Assembly: GCA_012931725.1 (NCBI GenBank)
Contig: CM022949.1
Location: 27,373,736 to 27,437,735, forward strand
Reading direction: 5' to 3'
DNA from: Litsea cubeba
Lineage: Eukaryota; Streptophyta; Magnoliopsida; Laurales; Lauraceae
DNA: 64,000 nucleotides
The position numbers and the translations under genes were made by a program. Positions 56,001 to 64,000 of this stretch are shown one piece after another; positions within the stretch are counted from its first letter, which is position 1, and every line of letters begins with the position of its first letter. A model generated the notes under the pieces. It was not told the origin of the DNA. It worked only from the letters and a program-made list of their open reading frames with translations, and searched no databases.

Positions 56001-59000
56001 GAAAACAATGACCCAAATGAAACCCAGAAGTTATAAGTATAAGGTTCAACCTGAAATCTTAGTCTTGGGTTGGCAGATAGGCAACTAGTCAGGTTGAATA
56101 ACATTACTAGACTCAACCCAAGTCAAGTTCATTTACTAATGGATCAGAAATGTCAACCACACTTAAACCAAAAATGTAAAAAGGTCATCCAGAACCCTGA
56201 ACTACAGCGTTAAGTTCAGGCTGGGTTGGCAGTCAGGTTAGGATTGTCACCTCTACTTGAAACCCAGAATTTTTGGGTTACTCTTCTTCAAGAGATAAAA
56301 TGGAAGGATTGCATAATTATCTGGATTGAGGTGATATTTGGTGTCAAATCCAAAGTTGGTTTCAGCAGCTGAACAGCCCTTATGTTGTACATTATTGCCT
56401 CATGGATGCATAACATCACCTAAGAAGTGACCACTGGCATCTTATGATGCACGGATACTTCAAAATGGGCAATGGATCGTGTCGTATCTAGGGCTGTCAA
56501 AATGTCACACGACCCGTTAACACAACCCAAACCCACACGATATTAACGGGTTTGGGTGACCCTTTAATGGGTTCGGGTCGTTAATGCGTCGGACCCGTTA
56601 ACCCGTTAAATTAATGGGTCGTTAACGAATAAACCCGGTAACCCATTACGACTCGATACAACCCGCCAAAAAATTATGCTGCCAAGTGTGCATCACATTA
56701 CCATGCAAAAAATCAAAGTGTGGGTGACGTAACTTTTGTTCAGTGGAAGATGCACTTAATCAGAAGAGATACAACATTTACTTAGAAAATGGGCCTAGCC
56801 TTAAAACATATAGTATGGCTCCATGATTTAGAAAAGAGATACTTTTTAAGTTTAATGAATATTTTTTTCAAAATTAACAAGTTAACGGGTCGTATTCGGG
56901 TGACCTGTTAAATAAACTAATTGGGTTGTGTTTGATTTTTTGACCTGTTTTCTTAATGGGTCGTGTTCGGGTTGAGGTGATTTTAACCCGAATTCGTTTG
57001 ACCCGTAACTCGAATTCGTTAACACGACCCATTTGACAGCCCTAGTCGTATCGTATATGATACTTCACTTTTTATGTGTAAAATCTGTATCCTTGCCTTG
57101 TCAATGGTGTATCCCTGCCATATCCATGCTGTGTCTGGGAATCATAGCTGGCATCAAATCCATGTGTTCTGAGCTAGTCTTCTTCATGTGATAACATGTA
57201 AGGTTTGCATACTTATTTGAAGAAAGTATACCATCAAGATAACTCTGCGCGTCAATTTCATCTTGAATGTGCGATTGCTGAATATGCACAAGGGACCTTG
57301 TCGGTACAAGACTACTATTCAGGATTCCGTACATTGTGATCGGAATACGATAGTATTAAGTATGCGGATGTGGCTGACAATGTTTTGTGATGCAGTCCTA
57401 GGGTTAGGATGCAAGTGCTAGGGCACAATTAGGTTCCCAGGGAACAATCACACGAGGAAGAAACAGTCTTCAACGATAAATCTTCTTTAACTCAATTCTC
57501 TCTATGAGATTACCAATCTCTACAATGTCATATTTATAAGAAAAGAAACTTAAGGCCTAAGAAAAACAACCAAACTAGGAAACCAAATAATAATTAGAAA
57601 CTAATCCTAATTATACTCTTACTAAAATAAAACTAATTAAAATTAGAATTTCATGGGTCCCACATGTGGCCCACGAGGCTTGTTGCAATGATATGGTATT
57701 GCTGCTGCATCATTTTGACAGTGATCCAAGACCTTCAGGCCTCTAGTTAGCGAGTTCAGTTTTTGATGAAACTGCGGAATAAATATGAAAGTATCTGATC
57801 TGCCCTGATGAATCGGACGCCCTTACCTTCATGGATGTCTGCTTGAATGAACTCTTGCACGAAGAACAACGCGTTACAACCTCGACTCATATTGCTCAAC
57901 AAAAGACTGAGACATATTTAGTCGCGTTCTCGGCAAATAAGGCTTCTCAGCCTCCGCCTCGAGACTTGAGCAAAATCCAATGCTACAGTTGTCAAAAATC
58001 ACCAAAATACTCAGAAGACCTCGACGACCTTTGCTGGAATCATTCTTGCTGTTGCTGCATCTCAGTCTTGGTCTCTATATCAAATGGATGTAAAAAATGC
58101 ATTTCTTCATGGCGATCCCAAAGAAGACATTTATATGCTTCTGCCTCAGGGGTACTCATCCGGGAAGGGTATGGTTGCCAAGCTCTGTCGCTCCCTCTAT
58201 GGTCGGAAGCAAGCTCCTCGTGCATGGTTTGAGAAATTTCAAGATGCTATTCTCCGCTTGGATTTTCATCCGAGCCAGTATGATCCTTTTATGTTTTTAC
58301 ATCATGCTCCGTCTGGGATTACTGTGCTACTGGTTTACGTTGATGACATTGTAATTACTGGTCCCAACGCACATATGATTCAAGAAATCCAAGCTTCTCT
58401 TAATAAGACATTTCACGTGAAGGATCTCGGCCCCTTAACCTATTTCCTTGGTCTTGAAGTTCATCAATCGACTAAAGGTATAGTTCTCAATCAGCACAAA
58501 TACACGGTTGACCTCATTGACTTGGTCGGCCTTACTGCTTCAGCTCCAGTAGATGCGCCGGTCGAACTGAATGTCAAATTTAATAAAGAGGAGGGTGACC
58601 TTCTTCCATATCGTACTACATATCGCCAGTTAGTTGGTAGCTTAATCTACTTCACGATCACTCGTCTGGATATCTTCTATGCGGTCAACCTAATGAGTCA
58701 GTTCATGAATGCTCCTCGTCACCTTCATATGGCTGCTGTTCGCCGTTTCATTCGGTATCTTATTCGCACACCGACTCGCGGGTTGTTTTTTCCATCTAAC
58801 AATCCTCTATCTCTCAAAGCTTATTCAGATGCTGATTGGGCTGGTTGTCCGAATACTCGCAGATCGACGACAGGATAGTGCATGTTTTTGGGTGATAGTC
58901 TGATTTCTTGGAAATGCAAGAAACATGAAAATTTTCAAAATCCTCTACTGAGGCTGAGTACCGAGCCATGTCTGCTGCATGCTCCGAAATTCTTTGGCTT

Positions 59001-59861
59001 CGAAGTCTGCTCTGTGACATTGGTTTTCCAGCAGAAGGAGCTCCCCCCCTCTATGTCGATAATACGAGTGCAATTCGGATTACTGTAAATCCGATTTTTC
59101 ATGAACACACTAAACACATCGAGGTTGATTGTCACTTCATACGTGATGTCATCAGCCTTCCGCATGCCTCCACTGAACTTCAAATTGCCGATATTCTCAC
59201 CAAAGGTCTTCCACGACTACGCCGTCAGTTGGTTGGCAAATTGATGCTTGTTGATTCTCCCGCATCAATTTGAGGGGGGGCTGTTAAACAGGCCCAAGGC
59301 CTATAACAGGATCCAGTCCAACACATATCACACGTGGGTTGATTTGGTCAATATATCATTCAGTTGTACATATTCTATTAAGGTTTTGGTTTCCTAACTT
59401 AGAATAGAAATTGATTGTAATTAGTTAGTTTCTTAACTTGGAGCCTTGATTAAGGCATTGTAATACCTTTATTTTGACATACGATCTCCAAAGGAGAGAT
59501 AAGCAATAATACACTTTGAGTATTTTCAATCTTTCAAATTTTGTGATCATAGTTTTTTCAGGTGGTGGGACTATTTCCCATCAGAAGTTGGCATTAGCAG
59601 ATGAACAGCCTAGATGTTGTACTTTGTTGCCACATGGCCGCATATAGATAAGTTGATAATTATAATACTGTTGATTGATTGTGGCAATCAAATACATATA
59701 GAACCTGATATCAATTTGCAAACTCTAATCATTTGATTGATATTTTTTGGATTTGTGGATGATGAATATTTCAGGCTGGCCAAAGAAGAGCTGAGAAACG
59801 GCACAAATTCATGCAAGACTTCTTGGCAGAATTTTATGAAGAGTGGGATGGCCGAGCTTGA
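48429..59861 (+). CDS. HD-domain metal-dependent phosphohydrolase, YedJ-like, 7 exons
   Basis: CDS 48429-48590, 49937-49967, 50187-50205, 52118-52218, 53275-53373, 54240-54415, 59775-59861; 224 aa. All introns are GT..AG and the total of 675 nt stays in frame. Exons 2 and 3 are 31 and 19 nt. For exon 3 only the donor GTGAA|GTACGG keeps the frame; the one at TACG|GTGATG does not. Likely metal ligands are H28 (HDAAH), H62 and D63 (LLHDIGD) and D127 (VVQDADRLDAIGAIG). The C-terminus has DPAIQPR, HFHEKLLKLKDLM and RRAEKRHKFMQDFL. The family includes E. coli YedJ and Arabidopsis At1g17330 (from memory), presumed to cleave phosphate from nucleotides or similar small molecules. Substrate is unknown. 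No signal peptide, so probably cytosolic. The last intron is 5.4 kb and full of transposons. Confidence 0.92.
49968..50080 (+). repeat. Compound (TC)n(AC)n microsatellite at the exon 2 donor
   Basis: About 21 TC units, then about 11 AC units, an A-rich gap and a second (AC)n. The TC tract starts at the intron's first bases, so the donor reads ATAG|GTCTCTCTC. Confidence 0.95.
54569..55319. mobile_element. hAT-type MITE with GTAGCGG subterminal repeats (intron 6)
   Basis: 751 bp flanked by an exact 8-bp duplication ATCCAGCC (54561-54568, 55320-55327). Ends CATGGATGAAAATA and, reversed, CAAGGATGAAAATA (13 of 14). Both ends hold GC-rich clusters of GTAGCGG/CCGCTACG, about 140 bp on the left and 110 bp on the right. 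The middle is AT-rich and non-coding. The 8-bp duplication and clustered subterminal motifs fit hAT elements. Confidence 0.82.
55947..56255. mobile_element. Degenerate hAT-type MITE (intron 6)
   Basis: 309 bp. Starts TAGGGACGGCAATGAG and ends, reversed, TAGAGGTGACAATCC. Flanks CTCAAAAC and CTTGAAAC match at 6 of 8. The interior carries GGTTGGGTTG motifs. Weak ends make it an old copy. Confidence 0.45.
56489..57044. mobile_element. hAT-type MITE (intron 6)
   Basis: 556 bp with an exact 8-bp duplication GTCGTATC (56481-56488, 57045-57052). Ends TAGGGCTGTCAAAATG and, reversed, TAGGGCTGTCAAATGG. Subterminal regions are rich in GACCCGTTAAC/GGGTCGT motifs. No coding capacity. Confidence 0.88.
57388..57712 (-). 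mobile_element. Solo LTR (intron 6)
   Basis: 325 bp, TGATGCAG..CTGCATCA, flanked by a 5-bp duplication TTTTG (57383-57387, 57713-57717). A TATA-like CTTATAAATATG on the minus strand suggests that orientation. No second copy or internal region in the window, so it is a solo LTR left by LTR-LTR recombination. Superfamily not determined. Confidence 0.72.
57718..59281 (+). pseudogene. Decayed copia gag-RT-RNase H remnant (intron 6)
   Basis: About 57750-58020 is gag: LRNKYESI, a stop, a frame change, then LNELLHEEQRV and a broken zinc knuckle IQCYSCQ. It runs directly into RT (LYQMDVKNAFLHGD, 58081 on; YVDDIVITG near 58339; RSLYGRKQAPRAW), so protease and integrase are deleted. RT is open to the stop TAG at 58876-58878. 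Past a frameshift comes RNase H with YVDNTSAI, HIEVDCHFIRD and ADILTKGL, ending TGA 59271-59273. Motifs and order are Ty1/copia. No 5' LTR is visible. It lies in the sense direction of the host gene. Confidence 0.88.
59282..59560 (+). repeat. Probable 3' LTR of the copia remnant, right end uncertain
   Basis: Starts TGTTAAACAGG right after the purine tract TTTGAGGGGGGGC. It contains a TTGTAATTAG..AGGCATTGTAATACC region. The right end lies between about 59535 and 59570 and shows no clear target duplication. Confidence 0.6.
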
Positions 59862-61684
59862 TTCCATTAATGTTCCCTTGTATAAGTGCATCTTTGATGT
59901 TGATCCAGACTTCACAATGCTAAACGCTCAAGTTATATCATCCCTACATGTGTTTCTCATTTTTCTTCACAGTTATACTAGAGAACAATTATTCTTCTGA
60001 GTATAGTGTAGGGCACCTGGAAAGCTACTCATTTCCCAATTTGATTTCCATTTTCAGACTTGTATTTCTTAAATGTTATGCTAGTATAAAGTCTTGAATC
60101 TTGGAGTTATACATATCTTGTTAGAGCTCTACAGTATGCAATTCAAATCTACCATATGATTCAGGATTTAACACATGATACTTCCTCAAAGTCTCCAAGC
60201 CCTGCTCTGGTAACCCACATGGTATGGACCATACCTCAAAATTCTCACCCATTTTAACATCCTAACCATTTGCTTAACAGCCTCCAAATTGATGAGAAAG
60301 AAACAAGAAACACAGCAGTGACACATATTTAACGTAAAAGGTTAAACTTTAGAAAGGCTAGAATCTTTCAATCTATAAGTTATTTTTGGGTATCATATAT
60401 AAACATTTATTGGCCATAAAATAAGTCATCTAGATTTCCAAACCATGGGCCTCACATGTACAAAATGAGGGCTTCATTATACTGCACAACGCACAAAATG
60501 CTGGGTAGAGTATCATATCATCTCTTGATTCATAATAATTATAGGGCTTTTGGCCTCCAGGAGCATGGAGTTTGCTGGGCCGACCATTTTGGTAAATGCA
60601 GGTCTATTTTTTAGCTTATTGCAACTGCTGATGACCCAAATCTATGCTAGATGACAATAATATGACCACTGGTTTTTGAATGGTTTGGAAGGGAATGCAG
60701 TAATTATCCAGAATAAGGCTAGAGTGAAGGATTCAGATCTCTCACTATGGAGGACTTTGGGGCATCCCTTTCTATGGTAAGCTGCACTACTCAGTCTAGA
60801 TTGAAGTAAAAACAAATTATGGTGTGTGAAAATGGACAACTTAGAAAGTGTATACTTGATGAGCTTCTTCTGGTTGTTGTTCCAACCAAAAAAAAAAAAA
60901 GGAAAAAGGAAAAAAATATTTGAAGCTGTTTAACTGCATTTTCTGATTCTAGTTGACCTAATGGAAAATAGGTCAGACAGGGGAAAAATGAAATTTTACT
61001 TGTTTCAATGCGTCTAGTAAACTGATTCTCAGCATCAGACTACACTCTACCGTTAATTTAACAATGGTGATTGGTGAGAAAGGTATGATTCCTCACATTT
61101 CAAGTGTCCATTTCCTTTTCACCTCTTGTAACTGCATATGCATGTTAAACAGGAATGCTTTCAGGTTCTCAATCCATCATGCAAGGCGCATTTGAAGAGG
61201 TTACACCCACCAATTGAGGTAAATAATGACTTCGTGGTATCTATTTCTCCCCTTAAATGATGTGAGGTTTATGGTAATACCTTATGTTCTCTGAACCATC
61301 ATAGGCGCATCTTGACCTGAGTTGTCAGTTTCTCTTCACCAACATAAGTACACGCATGTTGGCATTTGTTTTTGTATACTTGATAGGGAATTAAAGTTAT
61401 TTGATGTTTTATGTTGTTTTCATGGTTCTGGTGGTTAAGGACATGCTATGAAACCAATGCTGAGTGCATTTACTTTTATTATCATGTAATGTATCACTGG
61501 AATACAATCCCATCTTTGTTCCATCTGTTTGTTGGCTTTTCTTTCTAACAAATAGTAGCAGTATCATTCAAACACTTGATAATAGAGACAAACCCAAAAA
61601 AGAAAAGAAAAAGAGTAAAAAAAAAAAGAGAAGCCCTCCACATTGACATTTTGAATCTCAGGATCTGATTCTGGTGTCTTAGTC
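59862..61684. other. 3' flank of the HD gene and intergenic DNA
   Basis: The 3' UTR of the HD gene probably takes the first few hundred bases. An (A)n tract is at 60887-60917. An exon-like patch at 61140-61220 (CTTTCAG|GTTCTC..GAGGTAAAT) has splice-like borders but no recognisable peptide. The HD and P450 genes are convergent here. Confidence 0.5.
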
Positions 61685-63648
61685 TCAAAACTCATCTCGC
61701 TTAAAGAGCATTACCTTCAATCCATTCTTCATGTACATGGTCAATGCAAGTTTTGGAGCCACAAGGGAGTTCTCAACCACCTTCACGCGGTAGCGGTAAA
61801 GTATTGAGGCAGCGACAAATTTCATTTGGTAATAAGCAAAATCCTTACCCAAGCATAGCCTTGGCCCCCCATTGAAAGCTGTAAACTTATAAGCTGATTC
61901 ACTCATGAATCTTCCATCTCTAAGCCATCTCTCTGGCTTGAACTCTTTGCAGTCCTTGCCCCATATACTCTCCATTCTCCCCATTGTGTAGATGGCGTAG
62001 ATGACCTTCTGTCCTTTCTTTAATACAGTTCCATCAGGGAATACATCATCTTCAAGCACCTTACCCATATAAGAGACATTCAAAGCTTCAGTGATTTCTC
62101 TTTATTGACATAAAAACAATGATTTTTTTTTATAATGCAAATTATTTGATGTTATTCTAAACCTGAGAAATCATCCCATGACATCATTCTTTTAATCTAA
62201 AAGAGCTCCAGCCTTGGTTTCAAGGCCTCAAAGTTGGATAATTTTTATTGCTTTATATATTATCAGCAAAATTTATCTCTTATATGAAGTGTTCATTTAC
62301 TTCTTTTTTTCCCCTTAAAACCATGCTTTCCTTCCCTACAGTCACACATTTACATACAGACATATATACATCCATGCATGAATATATGAATACTTTGATG
62401 TAGTATATTTATATGTACCTCTTTGTGATCAACAGGTACTGAAGGATACAACCGAAGAGATTCCGACAGTGCTGCCTGCAAATATTCCATTCGTTTCACC
62501 TCCTCCGGCCTAAATACCATTGGAACTTCCCCTTCCTCCTTATCAGAATGCTTCCTTTCATTGACTATACAGTGGATCTCCTCCAGAATTTGTTTCTCAA
62601 CTTCTTGGTTCTGATCAACTAGCCAGAAAAACCAAGCCAACGCCACCGATGATGTATCCCTCCCTGCCAGTATGAAATTCACACATATGTCCTTTAAGAA
62701 CTTGTCCGGGAATGGCTTACCATCATCGTCTTTCAGCTTCATGAAGATGGTTAAGATGTCGGATCTTGACACATTGTTGTCCGATTCCAAGCTCAGCTCC
62801 TCCTTTCTCGTGTGGATTACATCATTGGCGAACTGATCAACTCCCTTAATTGATTCCTTGAGCTTCTTCTCCAGTCCCACATTGAGAAACCGCATGGTCC
62901 TCCACATAACCGTCGGCATGAGAAACCGCATGGTCATTGCCTCTGTTGCCTCCTCGAAGGCCCGAGCAAAGGGTATCTCCGGGAGGCCCAGACTTAGACA
63001 ACCCGGGTCAACACCAAAGGCGATCATGCACACATTGTCGAATGTGAGGCGCAGAAGCACGTCCTGCAGGTTGATAGTCTCATGTTCTTCAATGGAAGCC
63101 TCCAGGACAGGTAGGAGCCGAGAGTGCACAAGTTCCACCAATGACTCGGCCGTCAACTTGCGGAACTTGGCGGAGTGGAACTCAATGCTCGCCGTCTTCC
63201 TCTGCCGCTGCCATGTCTCATCATCGGCATTGAATATCCCATCTCCAAGAAGATCCCGGACCGTACTTCGGAAGTACTCGCCTTTGGGGAAGTTAGAGAA
63301 CTTGGTCTTGAGGAGGTGCTCAAGGTTGCGAGGGTCTGCGGTCAAAACACAATTGAGATTACTGAACCACGGGCCCCTGAACGTGAACGTCCCGTTCTGT
63401 TTCAAGAGCACGTCGGTGATCCATTCATACATGTTGGTTCGAAGGCCGAGGATCAACGACGGTAGCATGCCAACAAACGGCCATACAGCTAGGCCATGGC
63501 GCTTCTGCTGCCTGAGGGAGTGTATGGCTACAAAGAAGGCGAGGGCGAGGAAGAGCTCGAGCCTTTGGATCTCCGGCAGGAGTCGTCGGGATGCAGTGTC
63601 CCCGGCAAGGAGGCCGGAGGAGAGGTCTGTTTGGTTGCCTGAATTCAT
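61685..63648 (-). CDS. Cytochrome P450, CYP86B-like fatty-acid omega-hydroxylase, 2 exons
   Basis: Exon 1 63648-62419, exon 2 62059-61685, phase 0, 534 aa. Donor GAG|GTACAT; acceptor GTAAG|GTG. The N-terminus has one hydrophobic anchor (LELFLALAFFVAIHSL, about 31-46), as in ER P450s. I-helix AGRDTSS with D331; K-helix ESLR, E396-R399; PERW at 452-455; heme loop FNGGPRLCLG with C479 as the iron ligand. All motifs are intact and the length is normal. FGVDPGCLS, LPEIPFARAFEEATEA and the single intron place fit the CYP86 family. CYP86B1 of Arabidopsis (RALPH) omega-hydroxylates very-long-chain fatty acids for suberin. The CYP86B subfamily is inferred from similarity I remember; CYP86A is the alternative and makes cutin monomers. 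Confidence 0.93.
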
Positions 63649-64000
63649 GTTGGAGGGAGAGGGGTGGTGATGGGAAATGCATGGTATTGAGGGCGTGGGT
63701 CCTGTGTTATAGGGGTTGGATGCTTGGGAGTTTCTTGCCGTAATTGGATTTTTGTAGTTTTGATTTGGTGAGCTGAAGTTTGGTAAATTGGAGCTTGGTA
63801 ATTTGCTTGAATTGGACTTTAAAAATCTGTTTGGGGGTTAGAAGAGTGGAAGTTGATGTTGGTAATTGGGTTTGACGTTTAAGATTGTGGGGGGGTTAGT
63901 AGTAGCTGTGGCTGTTGAGCTAAGTGCCACCATACGTTTTTTAGTGGTGGCTTGGAGGAGGGACAACGTTACTTATATGGTTAATAACAAAGGGTTAGAT
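63649..64000 (-). promoter_or_regulatory. Upstream region of the P450 gene
   Basis: On the minus strand CCTATAA at 63713-63707 is a TATA candidate about 60 bp upstream of the ATG, giving a short 5' UTR. Nothing else recognised to the window end. Confidence 0.45.

Noticed and set aside
62858..63670. 270-codon plus-strand ORF opposite the P450 gene
   Set aside because: Arg/Ser-rich shadow of a well-conserved P450 exon.

Overview
The window is nuclear DNA of a flowering plant. Evidence: spliced genes with GT..AG introns, AT-rich intergenic DNA, plant-type gene families (a P-class pentatricopeptide repeat protein, a CYP86B-type cytochrome P450, a FAR1-like fragment), and dense plant transposons of the Ty3/gypsy Tat, Ty1/copia, RTE-like LINE, hAT MITE and Tourist MITE types. 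I cannot name the species.

Layout. 1-12307: a Tat-lineage Ty3/gypsy element (element A) on the minus strand; its 3' LTR runs off the left edge. 12308-13277: AT-rich spacer. 13278-24073: a complete Tat-lineage element (element B) on the plus strand, with 503-bp LTRs that differ at 4 sites by eye and a 5-bp target duplication CTACT. The two elements stand 5' end to 5' end and both look young. Each has gag, protease, reverse transcriptase, RNase H, a second (archaeal-type) RNase H and integrase. Between integrase and 3' LTR each also carries a spliced gene on the opposite strand, with its own TATA box, a conserved N-terminal domain and a coiled coil. These paired antisense genes are the most interesting content here.

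24074-48370: mostly intergenic. It holds a two-exon gene for a small membrane protein of unknown function (27493-29187, minus), a FAR1-like remnant (about 38690-39021, minus) and an intronless PPR gene (40423-41967, minus). It also holds a Tourist MITE, an RTE-like LINE 3' end with a 20-bp target duplication, two hAT MITEs of one family, a mosaic non-autonomous copia element, a 220-bp tandem duplication and a TRIM-like element.

48375-59861: a seven-exon plus-strand gene for a YedJ-like HD-domain phosphohydrolase (224 aa). Two exons are only 31 and 19 nt long. Its 5.4-kb last intron has collected three hAT MITEs, a solo LTR and a decayed copia element. 61685-63648: a two-exon minus-strand P450 resembling CYP86B1, a fatty-acid omega-hydroxylase of the suberin pathway.

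The host genes show no operon-like or pathway link. The retroelement genes work together within each element: gag and pol for retrotransposition, the antisense gene for an unknown role.
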